Source of the DNA: Bin87 sp965203855
GTDB taxonomy: Bacteria; Chloroflexota; Dehalococcoidia; Lucifugimonadales; UBA3495
Length of the DNA: 64,000 nucleotides
Direction of reading: 5' to 3'
NCBI GenBank assembly: GCA_965203855.1
Contig: CBDBDN010000009.1
Location: forward strand, 62,001 to 126,000
Shown piece after piece: positions 7,160 through 15,324 of this stretch; position 1 is the first letter of the stretch, and the number at the start of each line of letters is the position of its first letter. Both the position numbers and the translations under genes were made by a program. The notes beneath the pieces were generated by a model. It had not been told where the DNA came from. It was given only the letters and a program-made list of their open reading frames with translations, and searched no databases.

Positions 7160-8890
7160 ATGACGACGCCCGCCGCCCCGGCTCCGGAGCCGCGCTTTCC
7201 CTTTACCGCCATTGTCGGCCAGACGCCGATGAAGCGGGCGTTGCTGCTGAACGCCATCAACCCGCGCATCGGCGGCGTGCTGGTGCGCGGCAAGAAAGGG
7301 ACGGCCAAAAGCACGGCGGTGCGCTCGCTGGCCGCATTGCTGCCGCAAGTTCCCGTAGTGCCGGGCTGCTCGTACAGCTGCACGCCCGGCGTTCCTCAGG
7401 AAGTTTGCGACTGGTGCCGCCAGGCCGGACGCAGCCGCAGCGCCGCCGCCCGCCAGGTTCGCATCGTTGACCTCCCCGTCGGCGCTACCGAAGATCGGCT
7501 GGTGGGCGCCCTGGACATTGAGCAGGCCATCAAATCCGGCGCCAAAAACTTTGAGCCGGGGCTGATTGCCGCCGCCCATCGCGGCATCCTCTACATTGAC
7601 GAAGTGAACCTGCTCAACGACCACCTGGTGGATGTGCTACTGGACGCCGCCGCCATGGGGCGCAACTATGTGGAACGCGAGGGCATCTCGGTGAGCCACG
7701 CCGCCGAATTTATGCTGGTCGGCACGATGAACCCGGAGGAAGGCGACTTGCGTCCGCAGCTGCTGGATCGTTTCGGGCTGGCGGTGGAAGTGGACGGCGT
7801 ATTCGCCCCGCCGGAACGCCGGGAAGTAGTGCGCCGCCGGATGTCCTTCGAGGCCGCCCCCTTTGACTTTATGGACGCCTGGGCCGCCGACGAACAAACG
7901 GAACGCGACCGCATCATCGCCAGCCAGCAGCGCCTCGCCGCCGTAACCGTCCCCGACGACATTCTGGAGCTGATTACCGATATTTGCGCCGAGTACCAGG
8001 TGGACGGGCTGCGCGGCGATATTGTGATGTACAAAACGGCCAGTACCATCGCCGCCTACGAGGGCCGTACCGTAGTTGATGCGGACGATGTGCGCGAGGC
8101 TGCACTGCTCGCCCTGCTGCATCGCCAGCGGCGCCAGCCTTTCCAGCAGCCGCACCTCGTTACCGAACAACTGGATCAGCTGCTGGACGACTTTCAGAAC
8201 CAGCCCCGCAATCGCGAGCCGTCCGACGACTGCTCCGGCAGCGGCAATGACGATCGCAGCGACGGCGACAGCGATAGAGACAGCAGCCCCGATGAATCCC
8301 CTGAACCGCCGGCGTCGGACGACCTGGCGGATCCTGATGACGCCGGCAGCGGCGGCGCCCCCGGCCTCAGCGACGAATGGTATGAAGTAGGCGACCCTTA
8401 CGCCGTCCAGAACTTCCAGGTTACGCCCCCCGACCGCCGGGCGCGGCGCGGCGCCGGCCGCCGCGCCGTTACCGTCAGCGGCGATGCGTCCGGACGCTAC
8501 ACCGGCGCCCGCCTCCCGGACGGCCCGGCCGCCGACCTGGCGCTGGACGCTACTCTGCGCGCCGCCGCGCCGCATCAGCCGGCCCGCCGCCGTTCCGCCG
8601 CCGCTGTTGCCGATACCGACGCCGATACCGCCGCCCTGCTGCTTGAACCTTGGGACCTCCGCGAAAAAGTGCGGGAAACCCACACCGGCAGCCTGATACT
8701 GTTCGTTGTGGACGCCAGCGGCTCAATGGGCGCGCAGCGCCGGATGACATCCGTTAAGGGGGCGGTAATGTCGCTGCTGCTGGACGCCTACCAGCGGCGC
8801 GACCGGGTGGGCTTAATCGCATTCCGAGGCACGACGGCCCAGCTGCTTTTGCCGCCTACCGGCAGCGTTGAAATGGCGCAGTGGCATTGA
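7160..8890 (+). CDS. Fused ChlI/ChlD-type chelatase AAA+ ATPase (5' part of a frameshifted gene)
   Basis: The continuous frame encodes 576 residues. Residues 1-330 are a ChlI/BchI AAA+ module: Walker A RGKKGTAKST (43-52, with Ala where Gly is usual), a cysteine cluster CSYSC...CDWC, Walker B GILYIDEVNLL (about 139-149), and a sensor-2 region. An acidic Asp/Ser-rich linker (about 350-400) and a Pro/Arg stretch follow, then the start of a VWA domain with MIDAS motif DASGSMG, as in ChlD. It would energise cobalt insertion by CobN. The frame stops at TGA 8888-8890 in mid-VWA; coding continues in other frames to 9278. The start at ATG 7160 lies 7 bases after cbtA with no strong ribosome site, suggesting coupling. 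Confidence 0.85.
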   Translation: MTTPAAPAPEPRFPFTAIVGQTPMKRALLLNAINPRIGGVLVRGKKGTAKSTAVRSLAALLPQVPVVPGCSYSCTPGVPQEVCDWCRQAGRSRSAAARQVRIVDLPVGATEDRLVGALDIEQAIKSGAKNFEPGLIAAAHRGILYIDEVNLLNDHLVDVLLDAAAMGRNYVEREGISVSHAAEFMLVGTMNPEEGDLRPQLLDRFGLAVEVDGVFAPPERREVVRRRMSFEAAPFDFMDAWAADEQTERDRIIASQQRLAAVTVPDDILELITDICAEYQVDGLRGDIVMYKTASTIAAYEGRTVVDADDVREAALLALLHRQRRQPFQQPHLVTEQLDQLLDDFQNQPRNREPSDDCSGSGNDDRSDGDSDRDSSPDESPEPPASDDLADPDDAGSGGAPGLSDEWYEVGDPYAVQNFQVTPPDRRARRGAGRRAVTVSGDASGRYTGARLPDGPAADLALDATLRAAAPHQPARRRSAAAVADTDADTAALLLEPWDLREKVRETHTGSLILFVVDASGSMGAQRRMTSVKGAVMSLLLDAYQRRDRVGLIAFRGTTAQLLLPPTGSVEMAQWH

Positions 8891-9278
8891 TGCAGGACTT
8901 GCCCACCGGAGGCCGCACGCCACTGGCGCACGGCATCTATCTGGCGCTGGAAACCCTGGAAACGGAACGCCGCAAAGACCGGGATGTGCTGCCCGCTGCT
9001 GGCCTTGCTCACCGACGGGCGGGCCAACATAACCTTGGCCGGCGCCGCATCCCCATCCGGACCCGCGCCGGCCGACGAAGTGAGCCAACTGGCGCAGCTG
9101 GTAGCCGACGCCCAAGATCCCGGCGGTAGTGATTGACACCGAGCAGGATTTTATCCGGCTGGAGCTGGCGCGGCCCATCGCCGCTGCGATGTCGGCCCGC
9201 TATATCAAGCTGGACGAGCTGGCGGCCGGCAGCCTGGCCGACGCCGTGCGCGCGGAACTGCCGGCACCGGGCGTTTGA
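8881..9278 (+). pseudogene. Remaining VWA part of the ChlI/ChlD fusion, broken by three apparent indels
   Basis: Conserved VWA sequence resumes as ALMQDLPTGGRTPLAHGIYLALETLE from about 8883 one frame back (a base missing near 8880), then LLALLTDGRANITLAG from 8996 after an extra C in the CCC at 8992-8994, then PAVVIDTEQDFIRLELARPI from about 9114 after an extra C in the CCC at 9111-9113, ending at TGA 9276-9278. The MIDAS Thr (TGGRTPLA) and Asp (LTDG) are both preserved. Retained sequence quality and location of two indels in C-runs favour sequencing or assembly error over long-standing decay. Confidence 0.75.
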
Positions 9279-10065
9279 CGCCGGGCCGGCCGCGCCCGAC
9301 TCCCGCATTTACCGTTATTCCCAAGCCGCGCAGTTCGGCACGATTCGGACGTCGGATTACCGGCACCACATCATATACGCCCAGCGGATGTATTTGCGCG
9401 CCGTAGCTTGCGGGCGCTCTAGTTTGCTGGTATCCCCTTTCCTCATGGTAATGCAACAGGGAAGAGCCACCCAATGGGCCGCCTCCTGGAAACAAATCGC
9501 CAGCATCAAATTCCCCATTGTTGTTTCGGTCAATTACAACCCGTCGTCCGTTACTGGTTACGAATCCGATGGTGCCATCGGAGGCGGTGATTCGGCTCCC
9601 AACGGGATTGTCAGGATCCTCAACACCGATGTGGGGGGGTGTAATACTGATTCGCGTGAAGGCCAGAGCGTCCGAGATGCTGTTAGTGCCGCCGCCCCTT
9701 ATCGGACTGGTGAATTCGTATTGTGCCGGCGCGATATTCGCCCCCCGTTCCAGCACAATCAGCCAGCCGCTGTCGCTGTTCCCCCCGTTATACGCCGCCT
9801 GCCCGTCCCGCACATTGTACCAGCGCGGCTGCTGTCCATACTCCTGGCAAACCCGCGCCGTGTAAGTGTACCCGCCTTGCGCCCCCTGCGCCGCCGCATC
9901 AGCGCCGGAAAACGCCAGCCCAGCCGCAACGGCCAGCCCGGCCAGAACGCTGAAAACGGCAGCCTTCCCCAGCCGTAGCCAAGCCAAAGTTAGGTTTTGG
10001 GTCAGCCAATGTCGGGGGGGGGGGGGGGATAGAATGGGGGGGGTAGAATTCAGAAAGGCAGTCAT
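9205..10065 (-). CDS. Secreted protein of unknown function with an EF-hand-like loop
   Basis: A 286-residue protein on the minus strand. ATG at 10065-10063 is preceded by TAGGAG with 8-base spacing. After a proline-rich start (codons made of C-runs) a signal peptide is visible, about residues 28-52 (AAVFSVLAGLAVAAGLAFS, then ADAAAQ). The mature part contains TYTARVCQEYG, SGWLIVLERG and DRNNNGEFDAGD, which fits a calcium-binding EF-hand or dockerin-type loop. No family recognised. Its last 25 codons run into the end of the chelatase gene on the other strand (9205-9278), so the true C-terminus is uncertain. A C15 tract at 10014-10028 lies within codons 13-18. Confidence 0.6.
   Translation of the reverse strand: MTAFLNSTPPILSPPPPRHWLTQNLTLAWLRLGKAAVFSVLAGLAVAAGLAFSGADAAAQGAQGGYTYTARVCQEYGQQPRWYNVRDGQAAYNGGNSDSGWLIVLERGANIAPAQYEFTSPIRGGGTNSISDALAFTRISITPPHIGVEDPDNPVGSRITASDGTIGFVTSNGRRVVIDRNNNGEFDAGDLFPGGGPLGGSSLLHYHEERGYQQTRAPASYGAQIHPLGVYDVVPVIRRPNRAELRGLGITVNAGVGRGRPGVKRPVPAVPRARRRPGCRPPARPA
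10014..10028. repeat. G15/C15 homopolymer tract inside a coding start
   Basis: Fifteen G on the plus strand (C15 on the coding strand), with a second G8 tract at 10036-10043. Both sit in the first 20 codons of the secreted-protein gene, upstream of its signal peptide. A slip of one base would put the gene out of frame, the usual arrangement of phase-variable surface genes. Length may also be an assembly artefact. Confidence 0.75.
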
Positions 10066-10239
10066 AATTTCACTCCTAGGATTCCTCAATGCGGATGACT
10101 TCGCCGCCGACCTTGCCGCAGCCGATGCCGTCGGTAAGTAGATAATAGCCCACATTATCCCAAATAAGCAAGATTGTCGCTTGCCATCCAACCATCATTC
10201 CGCCTTCCTTTAACCGTCATTCCGCCCCCTTTAATAACC

Positions 10240-10265
10240 GTCATTCCGGCGCAAGCCGGAATCCA
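10240..10265. repeat. Dispersed GNRA-loop palindrome, copy 2, in the 10066-10382 gap
   Basis: ATTCCGGC-GCAA-GCCGGAAT, identical to copy 1 at 165-190, followed by the shared 25-mer at 10293-10317. The rest of the 317-base gap has two partial GTCATTCCG copies (10216-10224 and within this one) and no gene that I can support; it must hold promoters for the divergent secreted-protein and glyQS genes. Confidence 0.8.
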
Positions 10266-10382
10266 GTCCCCTATATGCGCCTTTGCGTCAAATCCATCCC
10301 CTTCATCCATGCCATCATTCCCCGCAGCCGCCGGGCGGCCTATGCTATCATATTAGAATCCTGTTCACTGATGAGGTTTCTT

Positions 10383-11702
10383 ATGCCGCGCACTATGCCT
10401 TATGCCGATATGGACAAAATCCTGTCGCTCTCCAAGCGGCGGGGTTTCGTGTTTCAATCCAGCGAAGTGTACGGCGGGCTGGGTTCTACCTGGGACTACG
10501 GCCCCTTGGGCGTGGAACTGAAGCGCAATGTCAAGGAAGCCTGGTGGCGCGCTGTCGTTGCCGAGCGGGATGATGTAGTGGGCCTGGACGCCGCCATCCT
10601 GATGCATCCCCGCGTTTGGGAAGCCAGCGGCCATGTAGAAAACTTCTCCGACCCGCTGGTAGAGTGCCGCAGCTGCCATCGCCGTTTCCGGCCAGACCAG
10701 CTGGACGGCGACGAATGCCCGGAATGCGGCGGCGCCCTCACCGAACCCCGCCGTTTCAACCTGATGTTCCGCACCTTTATGGGGCCGGTAGAGGACTCCT
10801 CTGCCGAAATTTTCCTGCGTCCCGAAACCGCCCAGGGCATATTCGTCAATTTTCAGAATGTGCAGACCGCAACGCGCAAAAAACTGCCTTTTGGCATCGG
10901 GCAGATTGGCAAGGCGTTCCGCAACGAAATTACGCCGGGCAACTTCACTTTCCGCACCCGCGAATTTGAGCAGATGGAAGTGGAGTTTTTCGTCAAGCCC
11001 GGCGACGACGACGCATGGCTGCAACGCTGGGTGCAAGACCGCTTTGACTGGTATGTGAACTACGGCATCCGGCCCGACAACTTGCGGCTGCGTCAGCACG
11101 CCGGCGATGAACTGGCCCACTACGCCAAAGCGACTTACGATATTGAATACCGCTTCCCCTGGGGCTGGGGCGAGCTGGAGGGCATCGCCAACCGCGCCGA
11201 TTTTGACCTGCGCCGTCATACCGAATACAGCGGCGAAAGCCTTACTTACTTTGATGACGAAGCCCACGAGCGCTATACCCCATATGTCATTGAGCCCTCC
11301 GGCGGCGTTGACCGGGCTACCTTGGCGTTCTGGCTGGACAGCTACGACGAGGAACCGGACGGCAAGGATATACGCACGGTCCTGCATCTGCACCGCGCGC
11401 TGGCTCCGGTTACGGTGGCCGTATTGCCATTGAGCCGCAACGCCCGGCTGACCCCTACGGCCCGCAGCGTGTATGACTTGGTGCGCCGCCGTTTCAAGTG
11501 CCAGTTTGACGACGCGCAGAGCATTGGCCGCCGCTACCGCCGCCAGGACGAAATCGGCACTCCCTACTGCGTAACCGTGGACTTTGACACGCTGGACGAC
11601 CACGCCGTAACGGTGCGCGACCGGGATACGATGACGCAAGAGCGCATCCCGGTAAGCCGGCTGCTGGAAACCCTGCAAGATCGCTACGAACACGGGTGGT
11701 AA
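10383..11702 (+). CDS. glyQS: Glycyl-tRNA synthetase, alpha2 (eukaryote-like) type
   Basis: A 439-residue class II aminoacyl-tRNA synthetase. SKRRGFVFQSSEVYGG (residues about 15-30) is the signature start of this type; a zinc-ribbon CRSCHRRF...CPECGG (about 95-120) inserts in the catalytic core; motif 2 (FRNEITP...RTREFEQMEVEFF) and motif 3 (EPSGGVDRA) are clear, followed by the anticodon-binding domain. ATG 10383 is preferred over ATG 10371 because GAGG (10373-10376) gives correct spacing to it. It charges tRNA-Gly. It is shorter than the 460-residue norm but has all motifs. Confidence 0.95.
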   Translation: MPRTMPYADMDKILSLSKRRGFVFQSSEVYGGLGSTWDYGPLGVELKRNVKEAWWRAVVAERDDVVGLDAAILMHPRVWEASGHVENFSDPLVECRSCHRRFRPDQLDGDECPECGGALTEPRRFNLMFRTFMGPVEDSSAEIFLRPETAQGIFVNFQNVQTATRKKLPFGIGQIGKAFRNEITPGNFTFRTREFEQMEVEFFVKPGDDDAWLQRWVQDRFDWYVNYGIRPDNLRLRQHAGDELAHYAKATYDIEYRFPWGWGELEGIANRADFDLRRHTEYSGESLTYFDDEAHERYTPYVIEPSGGVDRATLAFWLDSYDEEPDGKDIRTVLHLHRALAPVTVAVLPLSRNARLTPTARSVYDLVRRRFKCQFDDAQSIGRRYRRQDEIGTPYCVTVDFDTLDDHAVTVRDRDTMTQERIPVSRLLETLQDRYEHGW

Positions 11703-11738
11703 GGAACCGCCAGCACAAATTACCAGGAGTCAATCACT

Positions 11739-12197
11739 ATGCCGCCGCGCCTCCGCCGCCCGGAACTGGCATCCCGCCGGGATGCCAGCATCCGCAAACA
11801 TATCAACCAAGCCGGAGAATACTGGCGCAAGGCGCCGGACTATCTGGCAGCCGGCGATCTGTGCCAGGCCGGCGAAAAAGGCTGGGGAACCGTTGCCCAG
11901 CTTACGAAAGCCGTAGCGACGCTTCGCAGCTGGGAGCATTATGACCATGTAGCGATACGGGATGCCCTCGTCGCCCTGGCTGACGAAATGCCGTCGGATG
12001 AGGAGGGAGACGAAATCCTGCGCGGCCTGCGTGTTGCCGAGCAGTTGCACAGCAACTTTTACGAAGTCCATATGGGCGAGCGGGAGGCGCGGACGGCGCT
12101 GCTCGATGTGCGCTCCTTGCTACAAACCTTGTGGCGCCAGATCCCGGAGCAGTACACCGGCGGCGCATCTTTTGACCAGTGGATTGAGCGGGTCTGA
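11739..12197 (+). CDS. PaREP1/HEPN-like protein, first of a tandem pair
   Basis: A 152-residue all-helical protein resembling the PaREP1/HEPN group: AAGDLCQAGEKGWGTVAQLTK (split here after AGEK) in the first half matches the GD-QA-EK-W-AVAQ-KA pattern, and RVAEQLHSNFYEVHMG in the second half matches the LH-NFYE pattern. The latter includes R-x5-H (RVAEQLH), fitting the RX4-6H motif of HEPN RNases. CAGGAG lies 12 bases before ATG 11739. The gene downstream (12256) is a diverged copy whose first 25 codons and leader are still alike at DNA level. HEPN family membership is by eye; RNase activity is inference. Confidence 0.65.
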   Translation: MPPRLRRPELASRRDASIRKHINQAGEYWRKAPDYLAAGDLCQAGEKGWGTVAQLTKAVATLRSWEHYDHVAIRDALVALADEMPSDEEGDEILRGLRVAEQLHSNFYEVHMGEREARTALLDVRSLLQTLWRQIPEQYTGGASFDQWIERV

Positions 12198-12255
12198 TAA
12201 CCGGCCGGTACGCCGTAGCGTCGCTGCCAACATAAACGATTAGGAGCAAATCACT

Positions 12256-12693
12256 ATGCCGCCGCGCCTCCGCCAACCCGAAACGCCCGTCTGCCAGGAT
12301 GCCCGCATCCACAAGCATTTGTTTCTAGCCCGGGCATTCTGGGCAAAATGGCCGGGTTATCTGGACAAGAGAGACTTGTACCGGGCCAGGGCGAATGGCT
12401 GGAGCGCGGTTGCCGAGCTTGCCAAAGCTGTGGCCATCCTGCGCGGCTGGGATCACTGCGGCGACGATGCCATACGTGATGCGCTGATGGCGTTGCCCCA
12501 CGAATTGCCGGAGAACAGGGCAACAATCGCCCGCGGCATTACCGCCGCCGAAAGCCTGCACGGCAAATTTTATGAAGTCTCGCTGAACTCGGAACTAGCC
12601 AAGTACGCCTTTGCCGATGTGCAGCCGCTACTGCAAATCCTATGGAATCTGCTGCCCGACGAATACACCGGCGGCGTATCCTTTAACGAATAG
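12256..12693 (+). CDS. PaREP1/HEPN-like protein, second of a tandem pair
   Basis: A 145-residue paralog of the preceding protein: both begin MPPRLR, share the leader AGGAG-CAATCACT-ATG, and keep GWSAVAELAKAVAILRGWDH, then AESLHGKFYEV and LLPDEYTGG near the end. The Arg of the R-x5-H motif found in the first copy is Ile/Thr here (ITAAESLH), so a HEPN catalytic motif is not evident. It may be a regulatory or structural partner of the first copy. The spacing between the two genes is 58 bases, so they are probably cotranscribed. Confidence 0.65.
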   Translation: MPPRLRQPETPVCQDARIHKHLFLARAFWAKWPGYLDKRDLYRARANGWSAVAELAKAVAILRGWDHCGDDAIRDALMALPHELPENRATIARGITAAESLHGKFYEVSLNSELAKYAFADVQPLLQILWNLLPDEYTGGVSFNE

Positions 12694-12803
12694 TGCGGCG
12701 GGTTACTCTGTCCATCCTCCGCTGTGATAAAAGGCTTTGGATAGCCTTGGCCGGCCAATAAATTCCTGCTCATCCCGCCCATCGGTGTAAAACTGGCTCT
12801 CTT

Positions 12804-13640
12804 ATGCCTGCCAGCATCGTTGCCCAAATGCTGCGGGCCGGCCTTTATACGGCCATCGTCGGCCGCAGCATCCGTTTCTACCAGTCCACGCCGTCCACGA
12901 TGGACGATGCGGCGCTGTGGGCGCGCGACGGCGCCGATGATGGCGCCGTAGTGGTCGCCGAAACGCAGACCGCCAGCCGGGGCCGCCGCGGCCGTCGCTG
13001 GATCTCCGATGCCGGCAACCTCTATTTTTCGGCGCTGTTCCGCCCGGATGCGGACGCTTTGCCCCTGCTCAATCCGCTTGCCGGCATCGCAGTGGCGCGC
13101 GCCATTCGTCGGGTATCCGGCATCACTCCGTCCATCAAGTGGCCTAATGACATAATGATTGACGGGCGCAAAGTGGCCGGCATCCTGGCCGAAAGCGCAA
13201 TGTCCGGCTCCCAAATTGAGTACGCCATCGTCGGCATCGGCGTCAATGTGGCGCTGGATGTAGCTGCCGATGCCGAAATTGCCGCCACGGCCGGCAGCCT
13301 GAACGACTTGGCGAATACTGAAATAGACCGCTCCGAACTGCTGCGGCGCATCCTGCAATATATGGACGCCCTATATCTGGACTTGGGACGCGGACGCTCG
13401 CCAGTTCCCGAATGGCGGCGTTGGCTGGATACGCTGGGGCAGCGCGTTTCCGTTACCCACTACGATGCCACCCACACCGGGCGGGCCGAGGCTGTTGACG
13501 ACCAAGGCAACTTAATCCTCTGCACTGATGACGGGCGGCGGTTGACCCTTTCCGCCGGAGACATTACGCTACGAACCGACGCCAAAACTTTTTCACCTGA
13601 TGCTGATGCGGAAAGGGCGGCTGCGGCAAGGGAGACCTGA
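12804..13640 (+). CDS. birA: Biotin--[acetyl-CoA-carboxylase] ligase
   Basis: A 278-residue biotin protein ligase without the N-terminal DNA-binding domain of E. coli BirA, so it is an enzyme and not a repressor. Motifs: QSTPSTMDD (27-35), the biotin/ATP loop GRRGRRW (60-66), KWPNDIMIDGRKVAGIL (about 111-127), VGIGVNV, and a C-terminal SH3-like part. It attaches biotin to carboxylase carrier domains. Its TGA overlaps the ATG of the next SDR gene by one base (13640), so translation is coupled. The 110-base gap before it (12694-12803) contains only a small hairpin. Confidence 0.93.
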   Translation: MPASIVAQMLRAGLYTAIVGRSIRFYQSTPSTMDDAALWARDGADDGAVVVAETQTASRGRRGRRWISDAGNLYFSALFRPDADALPLLNPLAGIAVARAIRRVSGITPSIKWPNDIMIDGRKVAGILAESAMSGSQIEYAIVGIGVNVALDVAADAEIAATAGSLNDLANTEIDRSELLRRILQYMDALYLDLGRGRSPVPEWRRWLDTLGQRVSVTHYDATHTGRAEAVDDQGNLILCTDDGRRLTLSAGDITLRTDAKTFSPDADAERAAAARET

Positions 13641-14449
13641 TGCTTGAAAACCTGAACCTGGACGGCAAGGTAGTCGTCATCACCGGCGGCGGCACCGGCT
13701 TGGGCCTGGAAATGGCGCGCGCGCTGGCCAGCGCCGGCGCCGATCTGGTTATCGCCGGCCGACGCGCCGCCCCCATTGAAGCGGCTTGCGACGAAGCCAT
13801 CGCCGCCGGGCGCAGCGCCATCGCCGTCCCCACCGATGTTTCCAAGTCGGATGACGCCAACGCATTGATTGACGCCGCCGTCCGCCGGTTTGGCCGCGTG
13901 GACGCCCTGATCAACAACGCCGCAATGGTTGCCGACAATGTACTGAAACCGATCTGGGAAATCACCGATGACGAATGGGAAACGGCAATGTCGGTCAACT
14001 TGTCCGGCGCGTTTTACTGCGCCCGCGCCGCCGCCAAGCCCATGGCCGACGCCGGCCGGGGCAAAATCATCAATGTGGCATCCGGCTTCGGGCTGCGCGG
14101 CGGCCGCGACATCTATATGTACTGCACTTCCAAAGGCGGGGTAATCCAGCTGACGCGGGTGCTGTCGTTCAGCCTGGCGCGTTACGGCATTACGGCCAAC
14201 AGCATTGTGCCGGGTTTCATCCCGACCATCGACCCGGCCGCCGACATTAACCGTACATTGCCGCAGACCGGCGATTTCCTGCCCTCCGGCAAGCTGGGCC
14301 GCCCCGACGAGCTGGGCCCGGTGGCCGTCTTTCTGGCTTCGGACGCTTCCGACTATATGACCGGCGAAATGTTTATCCTGGACGGCGGCGGCCTGGCGGC
14401 CGGCATCGCACCTACCGGATATGCGCCACTTGCTCCCTTGGAAGCATAA
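13640..14449 (+). CDS. Short-chain dehydrogenase/reductase (SDR)
   Basis: A 269-residue classical SDR with the cofactor loop TGGGTGLG (15-22), the NNAAM segment, catalytic Ser in NVASGFG and catalytic YCTSK, and the C-terminal FLASDASDYMTGEMFILDGGG expected of the fold. NAD(P)-dependent oxidoreductase; substrate not predictable from sequence. It overlaps birA by one base and is followed after 31 bases by a degenerate SDR paralog (14481), so the two might form a heteromer. Confidence 0.9.
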   Translation: MLENLNLDGKVVVITGGGTGLGLEMARALASAGADLVIAGRRAAPIEAACDEAIAAGRSAIAVPTDVSKSDDANALIDAAVRRFGRVDALINNAAMVADNVLKPIWEITDDEWETAMSVNLSGAFYCARAAAKPMADAGRGKIINVASGFGLRGGRDIYMYCTSKGGVIQLTRVLSFSLARYGITANSIVPGFIPTIDPAADINRTLPQTGDFLPSGKLGRPDELGPVAVFLASDASDYMTGEMFILDGGGLAAGIAPTGYAPLAPLEA

Positions 14450-14480
14450 CTTGGAAGCATAACCGGGAGGCATAACTGCA

Positions 14481-15260
14481 ATGGCAATTCCATCCGAATT
14501 TGACTTGACGGGATACACGGCAATCGTTGCGTCCGCCGGCGGCGCCGAAACCCCGCTGCTGGCGGCGGCCCTGGCCGAGGCCGGCGCATCGGTATTCGCC
14601 GTCGCGCGCCACGCCGCCGCCGTTGACGCCATTCGCGCCGCCGTGTCATCCGTAACCGGCCGGGATACGCACGGCTATGCGGGACTCTGGGATACTCCCG
14701 ACGGCGCAGCGGCGGTACTGGACGCTTTTGACGCCGCGCATTCCCGGAACGATATATTCCGCAGCGACATACTGGTGAACGACACGCGCAGTTTTTTCGC
14801 CAAGCCGGCCGTAGAAATTACCCAACACGAATGGGATGAACTGCACGCGCGCAGCGTCCGCAGCGCTTTTATGCTGAGCCAGGCCGTGGGGCAGCGAATG
14901 CTGGCCCAGGAATATGGACGCATCGTCAATGTCATTTCCAACTTGGCGGAACGCGGACTGCATAACTGCTCGGCGTACAGCGCAACGCAGGCCGCCATAT
15001 TGTCGCTGACCCGTTCCCTGGCGGTAGAGTGGGGCCGCAGCGAAATCCGCGTGAATGCCGTCGGCGCCGGATGGTCCACGGCGGAGGACATTCCGCTGGA
15101 AACGCAGCGGGAGGAACTGCTGGTGCGTTATACGCCGCTGCGCCGCAAAGGGCATCCCCGTGATTTGGCGGCGATGCTGGTCTATCTCTGCGGCCCCTTC
15201 TGCGACTACCCCACCGGCCAGGCGGTGTACATTGACGGCGGCAGCAACGCCCATCCGTGA
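14481..15260 (+). CDS. SDR-fold protein with degenerate catalytic and cofactor motifs
   Basis: A 259-residue protein with the SDR fold and its usual C-terminus (YLCGPFCDYPTGQAVYIDGG). The key motifs have changed: the glycine-rich loop TGxxxGxG reads VASAGGAETP (about 16-25), NNAG reads NDTR (100-103), and the catalytic YxxxK reads YSATQ (166-170), losing the lysine. It is therefore probably not a classical dehydrogenase and may act as a partner of the intact SDR just upstream, or have a new role. GGGAGG lies about 10 bases before ATG 14481. The gene itself is intact with normal codon use. Confidence 0.85.
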   Translation: MAIPSEFDLTGYTAIVASAGGAETPLLAAALAEAGASVFAVARHAAAVDAIRAAVSSVTGRDTHGYAGLWDTPDGAAAVLDAFDAAHSRNDIFRSDILVNDTRSFFAKPAVEITQHEWDELHARSVRSAFMLSQAVGQRMLAQEYGRIVNVISNLAERGLHNCSAYSATQAAILSLTRSLAVEWGRSEIRVNAVGAGWSTAEDIPLETQREELLVRYTPLRRKGHPRDLAAMLVYLCGPFCDYPTGQAVYIDGGSNAHP

Positions 15261-15324
15261 AACGCCGCGCCGCGCTAGATGTATTTACACTATGATTGAT
15301 GAGCGAATGAGAGAGGAATATCTA

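Noticed and set aside
8880..9278. Programmed frameshifting in the ChlI/ChlD fusion
   Set aside because: Three separate shifts in opposite directions and no slippery sequence with downstream structure make programmed shifting unlikely; sequencing error is simpler.
9866..10141. Plus-strand ORF over the start of the secreted-protein gene
   Set aside because: Overlaps the antisense signal peptide region and lacks a ribosome site; its end peptide looks acidic by chance.
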